Source of the DNA: Verrucomicrobiaceae bacterium
GTDB taxonomy: Bacteria; Verrucomicrobiota; Verrucomicrobiia; Verrucomicrobiales; Verrucomicrobiaceae
Direction: 5' to 3'
Length of the DNA: 64,000 bases
Assembly: GCA_016795485.1 (NCBI GenBank)
Contig: JAEUHM010000017.1
Location: 79,883 to 143,882, forward strand
The translations under genes were made by a program, and so were the position numbers. The notes under the pieces are model-generated. The model had not been told where the DNA came from, did no database searches, and worked only from the letters and a program-made list of their open reading frames with translations. This document shows, piece after piece, positions 26,045-34,685 of the stretch (positions within the stretch are counted from its first letter, which is position 1; every line of letters starts with the position of its first letter).

Positions 26045-26341
26045 ATGCCCAGAGTCGACCTCACCAACGTTGCGCAAGACGATCTCAAGGAGATTTGGAC
26101 TTACGTGGCTGATGAGAGCGAACTCCAGGCAAATCGGCTTTTGGGGCGCTTCTGGGAGAAGTTCACCTACTTGGCGAAATACAGCAGCCTGGGGCGTCCG
26201 CGGCCAGAACTCGCCAAAGACTGCCGGAGTTTTCCGTTCGGCAGATACTGTTTCTACTTCCGCGCACACGAAGACGGCGTTCTCATCCTCCGTGTGCTTC
26301 ACTCTGCGCGCGACATCGAGCAACTGCCGTTCCCTGACTAA
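26045..26341 (+). CDS. parE: ParE-like toxin (RelE/ParE superfamily)
   Basis: 98 residues. The start [18 protein letters not shown], the central [21 protein letters not shown] and the end [12 protein letters not shown] match the ParE plasmid-stabilisation fold: VxxS/T-xxAxxDLxEIxxY, G-x-x-R-x-E-L and RVLHxxRD. Known ParE toxins inhibit DNA gyrase, while RelE relatives cleave mRNA; the sequence and ParD partner favour ParE. All expected regions are present, so the toxin is probably intact. Its coding region ends 34 nt before the second copy of the asnB 3' end. Confidence 0.88.
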   Translation: MPRVDLTNVAQDDLKEIWTYVADESELQANRLLGRFWEKFTYLAKYSSLGRPRPELAKDCRSFPFGRYCFYFRAHEDGVLILRVLHSARDIEQLPFPD

Positions 26342-26374
26342 TCCCCGGCAACACCAAGCTACCACGACACTCAT

Positions 26375-26478
26375 CCCCATCCGCCAGAAGTGGAAAGAAC
26401 ACCAACAAGGCCACCGCAACTGGCAGTACTACCTCTGGGACGTCCTCATGTTCCAGGCGTGGTTACAGAAGCAGTGAT
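26375..26478 (+). pseudogene. Detached second copy of the asnB 3' end (104-bp repeat, copy 2)
   Basis: The sequence encodes [18 protein letters not shown] and onward to [13 protein letters not shown], identical to the AsnB C-terminus except Glu to Gln near the end. No start or upstream part of asnB precedes it. It is either the original gene end displaced by insertion of 25581-26374 or a duplicate produced when parDE entered. Confidence 0.95.
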
Positions 26479-26506
26479 CGCAAAGAAAGCCGCTACGGCT
26501 TCAGCC

Positions 26507-26602
26507 GCACTCTGTAGGCCGTCTCTTTGAGGCGGCAGGCGTGGGGCTATTTCTCGTCCAAGACAAAGCCCCAAGTGCACCAGTAACCAAGCTACAGAGT
26601 GC
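26507..26602. repeat. 96-bp foldback element able to form a branched structure
   Basis: The ends are a perfect 11-nt inverted repeat: GCACTCTGTAG (26507-26517) and CTACAGAGTGC (26592-26602). Directly inside is a 7-bp hairpin GCCGTCT/AGGCGGC (26518-26536, loop CTTTG, one G-U pair). Next is a second hairpin TGGGGCT/AGCCCCA (26542-26573), whose stem can extend imperfectly. The left flank carries CGGCTTCAGCCG (26496-26507). It contains no ORF and could be a dispersed palindromic element, a structured RNA or a recombination site. Confidence 0.6.
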
Positions 26603-26698
26603 CCTTGCGCCCCATACGTTGACATCTCCGCATCCTGACTGAGGATGGGCGCTCGCGTTTCGTTCTGTTCCGCCTCCTTCTCCGACTTCTAGCCCCGC

Positions 26699-26752
26699 AT
26701 GACTGACTTCTTCATCAGCTACACTGGCAAAGACATCCCATCCCTCTGTTAG
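26699..26752 (+). pseudogene. 18-codon relic of a TIR-domain gene start
   Basis: The tiny ORF reads MTDFFISYTGKDIPSLC then stop. MTDFFISYTGKD is a typical N-terminus of one TIR subtype in TIR/NB-ARC/TPR proteins; the rest of that domain is absent. The stop lies 2 nt before the ATG of the intact TIR gene at 26755. It may instead act as a translated upstream leader. Confidence 0.6.
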
Positions 26753-26754
26753 GC

Positions 26755-29184
26755 ATGAGCGAGAAAACAGTCTTCATCAGCTACCGCAGAGACGCCACGG
26801 GCAAGGCGTTCGCCCGGAACGTCCATCGCGAACTTACCCAGCGCGGCTATGATGTGTTTCTGGATGTCGAATCCCTGGAACCTGGCAAATGGGCAACTCA
26901 GATTCTCACTCAAGTGCCTCTTCGGTCTCACTTCCTCGTTCTGCTCACTCCCGGAGCCCTCGAACGTTGTGCTGATGAAAATGACTGGGTGCGGCGAGAG
27001 TGTCTGGAGGCACTCGCTTCACAGAGAAACTTTGTCCCCGTCCGCGAGGAGTCGGTGAACATTTCCGAGATGCGGAAGTCGTGCCCAGAGTGCTTGAAGC
27101 CGTTGTTTGAGTTCCAAATGGCCAATCTGGAGCACACCAGCTTTGCAGCAGACATCCAGCAGCTGGTTTCCCACTTCATCCCTCCGCACAAGGCACCCAA
27201 GCCAAAGCCTTCACCTCAGCCACTCCCACCCACCTACCCCGGAGCCCCAGCACCCGATGCTGATGGGCTCATCCCGGACAACCTCCCCAGTGGCTATTTG
27301 GGCCGTGAGTTTGAGGGGCGGGATGCGTTTTTGGAGCGCTTGCGCCTAGCCTTGCAGAGTCAGACGCACGCGGCGGCCATTACGCAGGTCAAGCCGCTCG
27401 CTACCTCCGTGGCGGGGCTGGGCGGCATGGGGAAGACCCACACCGCCGTCGCTTATGCCGACCGCTATCGGGCTGACTACAGCGCCCTGCTCTTTGTCTC
27501 GGGCGAGAGCCCGGAGCGGCTCAACGCCACCCTGGCAGACCTCTCCGGCGTCCTCGACCTGGAGGACCCCTCCGCTCCGCCTGCACCCGAGACTCAGCGC
27601 GTGCAGACCGTGCTTGGCTGGCTGCAGCGGCACAAAGGTTGGCTGCTCATCATCGATAACGTCGACTCCCCAGAAGCCGTGCACGCCCTCAACCAGCACC
27701 TCGGCCAGCTTAAAGCGGGACACGTCCTCATCACCAGTCGTCTCCATGAGTGGGCGGACAACATCACCGCGCTCGACCTAGAGGTGCTCCTGCCAGAAGA
27801 CGCAGCCACCTTGCTGTTAAAACTCACCAAGCACCCTAACCCTGAGGACCCCCAGGCCCGGAAGGACGCTCTCCAGCTGGCCGAGGAGCTAGGACGCCTG
27901 CCCCTGGCCCTGCAACAAGCCGCCGGCTACATACGGGAGCAGAACCTCACCCTCGCCCAGGCTCACACCTTTTATCAGCAGCAGGCCAGCGAGCTACTGG
28001 GTTGGTTCAACCAACTTACCGTCCCCTACTCCGCACCGGAGGACATCGGCCCGCGGCCCGTGCTCTTCACCTGGAAGGCCAGCTTTGACCGCCTCACCCC
28101 GGAGCAGCGCGATTGGCTCCGCGTCTTTGCCTACTTCGCTCCCGACCGCATCCCGCAGTGGCTCATCGAGTCCGCCCCAGACGCCTCTGACGAAACCAAA
28201 GCCCTCCACCACAGCGCCCGGCAAGCCCTGGCTGCTGCCGCAGGCTACTGCCTCATCACCCGGCACCAAGACCCCCAAGGCTTCAAGCTCCACCGCCTCG
28301 TCCAGCAAGTCATCCGCCTCCAATCCACCTCCGAGGAGAAAACCCAAGCCCTCACCCAGGCCATCCGCCTCATCCAGAGGAACTACTCAGGCCATCCGCA
28401 GGACTTCCGCACCTGGCAGCGCTGGAACCTACTGCAACCCCACGCCCTCGCCCTGTGTGACCACTCTCCAGATGACCCCTCGCCCAAGACCCTTAGTTGG
28501 TTGCTGAACTGCATTGGCGTCCTCCTCCACAACAAGGCGCTCTACGCCCAAGCTGAGCCGCTGCTCAGACGGGCATTGAAGCTGCACGAGGCCAGCCTTG
28601 GCAAAGACCATCCCGAAGTGGCCTCAAGCCTTAACAACCTCGCGCAGTTACTCAAGGCCACCGACCGCCTCACTGAGGCCGAGCCACTCCTGCGCCGTGC
28701 TTTGGAGATTGGCGAGGCCAGCTTTGGCAAAGACGATCCCAACGTGGCCATCCGCCTCAACAACCTCGCGACTTTGCTCCACGCCACCAACCGCCACACC
28801 GAGGCAGAGCCGCTCATGCGCCGTGCTTTGGAGATCGACGAGGCCAGCTTTGGCAAAGAACATCCCAACGTGGCTCGTCACCTCAACAACCTCGCCATGT
28901 TGCTCCACGCCACCGACCGCAGCGCTGAGGCAGAGCCGCTCATGCGCCGTGCCTTGGAGATCGATGAGGCCCGCCTCGGCAAAGACCAACCCAATGTCGC
29001 CATCGAACTCCACAACCTCGCGCTATTGCTCCAGGCCACCGACCGCCACACCGAAGCAGAGCCGCTTATGCAGCGGGCCGTGGACATCTTCCTTGCCACC
29101 CTTGGTCCAGAGCACCCGCGCACAAAAACCGTGCAAAATAACCTCGCGGTCCTCCAAGCGAAAATCCGCAAGCAAGAGGGCTAG
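26755..29184 (+). CDS. TIR / NB-ARC (STAND) / TPR protein, candidate defence or signalling NLR-like protein
   Basis: 809 residues in three parts. TIR domain, 1-~142: KTVFISYRRD, GYDVFLDVESLEPG and NDWVRRECLEAL, where Glu82 aligns with the catalytic NADase Glu of SARM1-type TIRs. A Pro-rich linker follows (~144-168). The NB-ARC ATPase, ~180-470, has P-loop GLGGMGKT (221-228), Walker B LLIIDNVD (297-304), sensor VLITSR and GRLPLAL (380-386). The C-terminal TPR array, ~590-805, has about five ~42-residue repeats around EAEPLLRRALEI and LNNLA. Known bacterial TIR-STAND proteins sense an invader and deplete NAD+; that role is inferred here. It is preceded by a TIR relic and a TA module. The near-identical TPR units suggest recent expansion. 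Confidence 0.92.
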   Translation: MSEKTVFISYRRDATGKAFARNVHRELTQRGYDVFLDVESLEPGKWATQILTQVPLRSHFLVLLTPGALERCADENDWVRRECLEALASQRNFVPVREESVNISEMRKSCPECLKPLFEFQMANLEHTSFAADIQQLVSHFIPPHKAPKPKPSPQPLPPTYPGAPAPDADGLIPDNLPSGYLGREFEGRDAFLERLRLALQSQTHAAAITQVKPLATSVAGLGGMGKTHTAVAYADRYRADYSALLFVSGESPERLNATLADLSGVLDLEDPSAPPAPETQRVQTVLGWLQRHKGWLLIIDNVDSPEAVHALNQHLGQLKAGHVLITSRLHEWADNITALDLEVLLPEDAATLLLKLTKHPNPEDPQARKDALQLAEELGRLPLALQQAAGYIREQNLTLAQAHTFYQQQASELLGWFNQLTVPYSAPEDIGPRPVLFTWKASFDRLTPEQRDWLRVFAYFAPDRIPQWLIESAPDASDETKALHHSARQALAAAAGYCLITRHQDPQGFKLHRLVQQVIRLQSTSEEKTQALTQAIRLIQRNYSGHPQDFRTWQRWNLLQPHALALCDHSPDDPSPKTLSWLLNCIGVLLHNKALYAQAEPLLRRALKLHEASLGKDHPEVASSLNNLAQLLKATDRLTEAEPLLRRALEIGEASFGKDDPNVAIRLNNLATLLHATNRHTEAEPLMRRALEIDEASFGKEHPNVARHLNNLAMLLHATDRSAEAEPLMRRALEIDEARLGKDQPNVAIELHNLALLLQATDRHTEAEPLMQRAVDIFLATLGPEHPRTKTVQNNLAVLQAKIRKQEG

Positions 29185-29201
29185 TGACGAGTATCACGTC
29201 T

Positions 29202-29220
29202 CCTGGGTCACAGACCCAGG
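29202..29220. terminator. Hairpin downstream of the TIR-STAND gene
   Basis: CCTGGGTC and GACCCAGG form a perfect 8-bp stem with loop ACA, 18 nt after the stop codon at 29184. No T-run follows (the sequence continues CTACAGGGGG), so it may be a weak or factor-dependent terminator or simply a palindromic repeat. Confidence 0.45.
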
Positions 29221-29244
29221 CTACAGGGGGGGGTTGGTTTGGTA

Positions 29245-29384
29245 GGCAGTAGAATCTGAATGCCACTGGCGGGCGGGAGGTGTCCCTGATTCGGCTGAAG
29301 CTGAAGCTACTTTCTTTGTCTCGCCGCGAATCCTTTCCAAGCATTCTACTGCCACCATTCTTCTGCCATCCTTTCCCGGTTTGT
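29245..29384. repeat. Repeated word GGCAGWAGAAT in the island's right flank
   Basis: GGCAGTAGAAT occurs on the plus strand at 29245-29255 and inverted at 29343-29353 (ATTCTACTGCC). A near copy, ATTCTTCTGCC, follows within 15 nt. Including flanks, TGGTAGGCAGTAGAAT and TGGTGGCAGTAGAAT form a 15-nt inverted pair with one indel. No gene is seen in 29185-29469. Confidence 0.5.
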
Positions 29385-29469
29385 TTTGTTAGGCTTGGTG
29401 GGGCGGGAATGGTATCTTGGGAAGCGGGCAGGAGTGCCCGCGCTCCTTTTTTGCGGACGCCCGTGGGGC

Positions 29470-32400
29470 TTAAGGGGTGGCTTTGACTCGGATGTCGCCG
29501 CCTTCGTAGGCTGCGGTGTTGTAGAGGAAGCAGCCGATGGCTTCCATGTCGGAACCAGCACCGAGTCCTGGGACGACGAGGCCGGTGATGGGTAGATTGG
29601 TGTTGGTGATGGAGCGGATGATGCCGCTGAGGAGGCCGGAGCGGTTGACCTTGAGTTGGTTGACGGGGGTCTGGGGCAGCGGGCTGAAGATGTTGGCGGT
29701 GCTGAGGGTGAAGGTCTTGGTGAAGGGGGCGGCAAAACCGCCGCCGGTGACGATGGCATCGGTCTGGGTGAGGGCGTTGGTGGTGAGGACGCGGACTCCG
29801 GCTAGGGGCGCGAGGTACTGACCGCCGAGGGTATCGTATTTGCCACTGAAGCCTACGGCGTGATAGGCGCCGCGGTTGGCGGTCTGGACTGCCTTGTCAA
29901 AGGCGAGGGTGCCGGTGATGCTGCCGCCGAGGGTGATGCTGAGGAGGCCGGAGTAGCGGGTCTTGGGATTGGTATTGAGGCCGTTGGCGTAGAAGGCGAG
30001 TTCATCGCCAATGACGATAGCGCTGGCACAACTGACGGGGAGGACGTCGGGTCCGCGACCAGCAAAGGTGACGCTGCCGTTCTTTGTGACGAGGACTCGA
30101 AGCCAACCTTGGGAGGTGGGCAGGCCTGTCTGGGCGGGCTGGGCGAGTTGCGCGGTGTGGTAGTAGCCAATCTGGGCTTTGGGGACTTGGGTGGCGTTGG
30201 TGTAGTCGTGGAGGATGGAGTTGCCGGTGAAGATGTTGCCGGCATCATTGGCGGTGATGGTAAGGTGCTGGCGGGGCTCGGTGGGTACGGTGAGGGGGGC
30301 GTGGAACTGGACGTGGAAGGTGACGCCACCGCTGGAGATGGTGTCTGCTCCAGAGGCGTCTAGCACTCCGTTGAAGCCGAAGGTGCGCCCGCTGAGCTGA
30401 GCGCGACCGGTGAGAACGCCACCGGTGACGACAGTGGCGCGGAAGATGCCGTCTGCCTTGGCATCGCCCTCGTCTAACAAGCCGGTGTAAGAGCCAGCGA
30501 GGGTGTTGTAGTTGGCGACGATGATGGTGCCGATGTCGGTGCCGCCCATGCCGTCACTGATGGTGTAGGTGAAGGCGTCCTGGTCGTCGAAGAGGGTGCC
30601 ATCTCTGGTGTAGGTGATGCTGTTGGCCGTGAAGGTGACCGTGCCGCTGGTGGGATCGCCTACGTCGATGATGGTGAGGGTGGAGACAGCGGGAGGGAGG
30701 GGATTGGTGTCGTTGGTGAGGGGATTGAAGGTGGTGCTGGCTCCACTGAAGGTGATGAAGTCGTCTTCAGCCGAGAGGTTGACCGGTGGGGTGGAGTAGA
30801 CGCTGAAGCTGACAGCAGGGCTGGAGTTTCCGGCGGCGTCATAAGCCACGAGGCTAACAGCTACGGTGGTGCCTGCGGCGTGGGTAGTGCCTGGAGCTGG
30901 GGTTTGCACCACGCTTGTGACGCCAACGAGGTCTGCGGTAATGGCCTGGCCGGTGTAGTCTGGCAGGGTGGCGGTGTGGAAGAAGCTGATGGGGGTAAAT
31001 CCTGCACCTGGGGCGCTGATGGTGGGTGGGGTGGTATCCCGCACGCGGACGGTGAAGCTGCCGGTGACGTTGACGCTGCCGCTGTCTGTAGCGCTGACAT
31101 TGACGGTGGTGTCGCCAACGGGGAAGGTGCTGCCGCTGGGGTGAGATAGTGTAGGAGTGAGGCTGCCGTCTTCGGTATCGCTAGCTGTGGCCGTAAAGGT
31201 GACAGCGGCTCCTGATGCGGAGGTGGCTTCTGCGATGATGGGGGAGGCTGGCAGGCTGAGGGTGGGTGCGGCGTTGCCTGATCCGCTGACGGTGATGTCG
31301 AACGGTGCCTCATCTGGGTCGTCACTGGGGATGCGCACCACGGCGCTGCGTGCACCAGAGGCGGTGGGGCTGAAGGCTACGGTGAAGGTGGTGCTGGCTC
31401 CTGCGGCTAGGCTGCTGGCGATGCCGGTGAGATTGAGCGTGAAGTCGGCCGTGTGGCCGCTGGCCTTGGTGACGGTGCCAAGGCTGAGTGGCCCGGTGCC
31501 GTCGTTTTTGATGGTGACGGTCTTGGCGGTGCTGCTGGCGCTGACATTGGTGGTGGGGAAGGAGATGGCAGCAGAACTGAACACGAGATCGGTGCCAACG
31601 GGTTGCTGCACGGTGATGTCAGGCGTGGTAACGGCTCCGATGCTGAACTTGACCACGCGCAAGGCACGAGGTGTCGTGGTGGTCTGGCCGATGGTGTAAA
31701 GGGTGCCGTTGTTGCCGACAATGGTCTTGGTACCGCCGGCACTGCTGGCTACCTCGCGGAAGACTTGGGCTCCGGTGACGATGTCATGCACGGCTAGGCC
31801 GGTGGTGGAGTCGCCCTGGGAGGAGTTGAAGTAAATGCCCTGCGGCCCGACGACCATGGAGTCCGAAGAGCCAACCGAGTCATAAGCGTTGCCAGGCGCG
31901 GCGACTGATACGGACCAGAGGGTGGTGCCGTTTACAGAGTCGACCCTGGTGAGGATGTTGCGCGTGCTGGTGGAGGGCGGGAAGTGAATGTAAGAAGGGC
32001 CGACCGCGATGACATTGCCACCTGGATCCAAGCGAATGGTGCCGATGGTGCCGCCATTGGGCGCATTACCGGTCTGGTTGGTCCACAGGATGGCTCCAGT
32101 GGAGCCGTTCAGGCGCTGCGTGGTGAGTTTTGCGTCTTTGTTGGAGACGACAAAGACATCGCCAGTGGCGTTGGTGACGATGCCGGAGGCGTGCTCGTGG
32201 TAGCTGCCGTTTTGACCGAGAACGGTCTTCCAAATCTTGGCACCGGTGGAGGCATCGAGTTTAATGGCGACAGGGTCCTGTGCGAGGATGGGTTCTGTGC
32301 CGGAGAAGATGGGATTGCCGGATGCATCAAAGGCGATGTCATTTGTGCCATTGATGCCAGAGCCTGGAGAGCCGGAGGGATCACTGTAGCGCCAAGTGAC

Positions 32401-34512
32401 GTTGCCGTTAGAAGGATCGAGCTTCCAGGCGGTGCTGATGGTGGAGGGGAGGTAAAGTCCGGTGCCGGCCGCATAGAGTTGGCCATCTGGGCCGAAGCGG
32501 AGGCGATTGAGCGAGCCAAGGGAGTAGCCATTGGAGAGGGGCGTGGTCCAGAGCACTGTGCCAGTAGCACCGCTGACCTTCATGACGACAGCCGCGTAGT
32601 TGCCCGCGCTGGCATGCAAGGCATCGGTGCGGTAGCCAACATAGAAGTCGCCTGCGGCATCGGTGATGACGACACTGACTTGATCAGTGCTGGTGTTTGG
32701 GCCACGGCTGCTGGGGTGGTCATGGGTGAGTTGCCAGAGTTTGGAGCCATTGGGGGCAAACTTGGTGATGCCAATGTTGCGCACGTCTGCCGAGGTCTGC
32801 TCATTGGCGACGACAAAGAGATTGCCCGCAGCATCAACGGCACCGTCCATACCGCCTACACTATCATAGCCGGAAGTGGTCTGGGTGACGGTCCATGCGG
32901 TGGCCGGAGAGGTAGCAGTCCCGGTAGCGGTGATGGTGACGGTAAGCGCCTTGTCAAAGGTGGCTGCTGGGCTTCCGTTGTCCGTAGCACGAACTCGCAG
33001 GGAGTAAGAGCTCTTCATGACAGCGTTGGTGACGGGAACGATGTAGACGCTGTTCCCGGAGAGGGTGAAACTCGTGTTGTCTGTGTCTCCTGTGCCACTG
33101 ACGAGGCTGAAGGAGTGAGTTTGCCCTGCATCAGGGTCCGTGGCGGTGAGCGTGCCGATGAGAGCATTGGCCGCATTGCCCTCCAAAATGCTGGAGGGGC
33201 TGAGGGTGATGTTGGTAGGGGCGCTGTTCCCTGTGGCAGCCACGGTGTGGGTGTGCACAGGGAGGTTAGCCGTGATCAAAGTGACATTCTCCGCACCGGT
33301 CTGGCCACCCAGACCACCGGAGGGCGTGCCCACGAGCGCACGACCGCGAACGTCCGGGGCGTTCGCCGTAGAAACTCCATCGCCTCCAAAACTGGAGCCA
33401 ATGATGTAGAAGAGCGTCTCGTAGTCGGGCACGCTGCCACCATTTGCCGCGATAAACTCACCATCGGAGATCAATGTGCTGGTGGAGCCAGCGAACCAAC
33501 GGATCTCGCCAAGATACATGTCCGATCCACCACCACCGCCATTCACTGGAAAGTCTCCATAGAGCGGAATGAGGTGATTCAGTGCCACGGAGGGCTGCAT
33601 GTTAGCCAAGCTCTGGCCGCTGCCCGTGCTCCCAGTAGTGCCACCCGAGTAAGTGTGTGTGTGTGCTGGCAGTTGCCCAGTGGTCACGGTTACCTCCTCA
33701 GTACCAATCAACTGACCAGTGGCGCGATTGGAAAGTCCGCTGCCCTGCCCCGTGCCAATGACGGTCCGTCCACGCAAGTCTGGGATATTGAAGTTAGTGG
33801 CGTTACCTCCGAAAGTGGTGCCAATCCGGCTGTAGAGGGCCGTGTTTTGCGAGACAGGGAGAGAGCGACCATCACAAATCATCCAGCCACTGGGCGCAAA
33901 GTTTCCTGCAAACAGGGTCACCTCACTGATGTGGTAAAATGAGCCGCCAGGGGCGATGATGTAGTGCAGAGCGAGCGAGGCCTGCATGTTCGACATGGCT
34001 GTGCCACTGCCAGTGGAGCCTGTGTTTCCACCGGTAACGCTGTGGGTGTGGGCAGGCATCTGAGAGGTGGTCATGGTCAGGGTGTTGGCACCAGTGACTG
34101 ATCCCAGCGGATGATTGGTGTCAGCGCCAATCGGCACCCGATTGCGCAAGTCGGGCAAATTGAATGTGGTAGAGCCATTTCCACCGTAGGTCGTTCCCAA
34201 TATGCTATAGAGCGCGGCATTGGAACCGGTGGCCAAAGATTGCCCCTCGCACCGCATCCAACCGCCTGGGGCATAGTTTCCACTGAAGGCACGGATCTCG
34301 CCCATGATGGAATCACTTCCTGAGAAGTATCTTCCGCCATTGGAGGCATCCCGGACGGGGTAGCTTCCTTGAACACAGATGATGTAGCTGATGTTCAGAC
34401 CGGGCTGGCGGGTATCAAAAGGCGCACTGCTACCAGTGGAACCCGTGGTCTGACCGCAAACAACGCTGAAAGAGAGGACAGCGGCAGCAAGGAGGTGGAT
34501 GAGAGCTTTCAT
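29470..34512 (-). CDS. Giant secreted protein: three tail-collar modules, cadherin/Ig-like domains and beta-propeller
   Basis: 1680 residues from ATG 34512, chosen because it begins a signal peptide (MKALIHLLAAAVLSFSVV then CGQ). Three phage tail-collar/microcystin-dependent-type modules come first (DNA about 34320-34070, 33930-33680, 33520-33270), each with a FNLPDLRNRVPIG-like motif and an AHTHS/AHTHT end. A cadherin-like repeat follows (~33190-32920). Next is a PQQ-type beta-propeller (~32900-31650), a choice-of-anchor-D domain (~31620-31270), HYR and Ig-like domains (~31260-30490), and a ~340-residue C-terminal domain ending RVKATP. It has no catalytic motifs. It is probably an exported adhesin-like or matrix protein; function is unknown. 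Confidence 0.85.
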   Translation of the reverse strand: MKALIHLLAAAVLSFSVVCGQTTGSTGSSAPFDTRQPGLNISYIICVQGSYPVRDASNGGRYFSGSDSIMGEIRAFSGNYAPGGWMRCEGQSLATGSNAALYSILGTTYGGNGSTTFNLPDLRNRVPIGADTNHPLGSVTGANTLTMTTSQMPAHTHSVTGGNTGSTGSGTAMSNMQASLALHYIIAPGGSFYHISEVTLFAGNFAPSGWMICDGRSLPVSQNTALYSRIGTTFGGNATNFNIPDLRGRTVIGTGQGSGLSNRATGQLIGTEEVTVTTGQLPAHTHTYSGGTTGSTGSGQSLANMQPSVALNHLIPLYGDFPVNGGGGGSDMYLGEIRWFAGSTSTLISDGEFIAANGGSVPDYETLFYIIGSSFGGDGVSTANAPDVRGRALVGTPSGGLGGQTGAENVTLITANLPVHTHTVAATGNSAPTNITLSPSSILEGNAANALIGTLTATDPDAGQTHSFSLVSGTGDTDNTSFTLSGNSVYIVPVTNAVMKSSYSLRVRATDNGSPAATFDKALTVTITATGTATSPATAWTVTQTTSGYDSVGGMDGAVDAAGNLFVVANEQTSADVRNIGITKFAPNGSKLWQLTHDHPSSRGPNTSTDQVSVVITDAAGDFYVGYRTDALHASAGNYAAVVMKVSGATGTVLWTTPLSNGYSLGSLNRLRFGPDGQLYAAGTGLYLPSTISTAWKLDPSNGNVTWRYSDPSGSPGSGINGTNDIAFDASGNPIFSGTEPILAQDPVAIKLDASTGAKIWKTVLGQNGSYHEHASGIVTNATGDVFVVSNKDAKLTTQRLNGSTGAILWTNQTGNAPNGGTIGTIRLDPGGNVIAVGPSYIHFPPSTSTRNILTRVDSVNGTTLWSVSVAAPGNAYDSVGSSDSMVVGPQGIYFNSSQGDSTTGLAVHDIVTGAQVFREVASSAGGTKTIVGNNGTLYTIGQTTTTPRALRVVKFSIGAVTTPDITVQQPVGTDLVFSSAAISFPTTNVSASSTAKTVTIKNDGTGPLSLGTVTKASGHTADFTLNLTGIASSLAAGASTTFTVAFSPTASGARSAVVRIPSDDPDEAPFDITVSGSGNAAPTLSLPASPIIAEATSASGAAVTFTATASDTEDGSLTPTLSHPSGSTFPVGDTTVNVSATDSGSVNVTGSFTVRVRDTTPPTISAPGAGFTPISFFHTATLPDYTGQAITADLVGVTSVVQTPAPGTTHAAGTTVAVSLVAYDAAGNSSPAVSFSVYSTPPVNLSAEDDFITFSGASTTFNPLTNDTNPLPPAVSTLTIIDVGDPTSGTVTFTANSITYTRDGTLFDDQDAFTYTISDGMGGTDIGTIIVANYNTLAGSYTGLLDEGDAKADGIFRATVVTGGVLTGRAQLSGRTFGFNGVLDASGADTISSGGVTFHVQFHAPLTVPTEPRQHLTITANDAGNIFTGNSILHDYTNATQVPKAQIGYYHTAQLAQPAQTGLPTSQGWLRVLVTKNGSVTFAGRGPDVLPVSCASAIVIGDELAFYANGLNTNPKTRYSGLLSITLGGSITGTLAFDKAVQTANRGAYHAVGFSGKYDTLGGQYLAPLAGVRVLTTNALTQTDAIVTGGGFAAPFTKTFTLSTANIFSPLPQTPVNQLKVNRSGLLSGIIRSITNTNLPITGLVVPGLGAGSDMEAIGCFLYNTAAYEGGDIRVKATP

Positions 34513-34685
34513 GGATATAGAGACAGGATGGACGTTGTTCACTACCCTGGGAGGAGGAAGTGAGGTCACTTTCCCCAAAAACCACGGAAACGCTTTCAGC
34601 GAGTGGCAAATTGTCTTTCAGGAAGGAAGTGAAGCCGGATGCTAATCACTGCTGGCGATTGCGCAACCATGGATCAACCTGACTA

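Noticed and set aside
26379..26477. ORF 26070-26477 joining a shifted parE frame to the asnB tail
   Set aside because: Its N-terminal part is an out-of-frame reading of the ParE gene; only the asnB tail portion is meaningful, as a detached duplicate.
28598..29245. 215-residue plus-strand frame with Ser/Thr/Pro repeats
   Set aside because: A shifted frame of the TPR repeats; the periodicity comes from the true TPR codons.
31984..33942. 652-residue open frame on the plus strand
   Set aside because: It is exactly antisense to the giant collar/propeller gene, has low-complexity Gly/Ala/Val/Asp composition and no domain; the minus strand has a signal peptide and clear modules.
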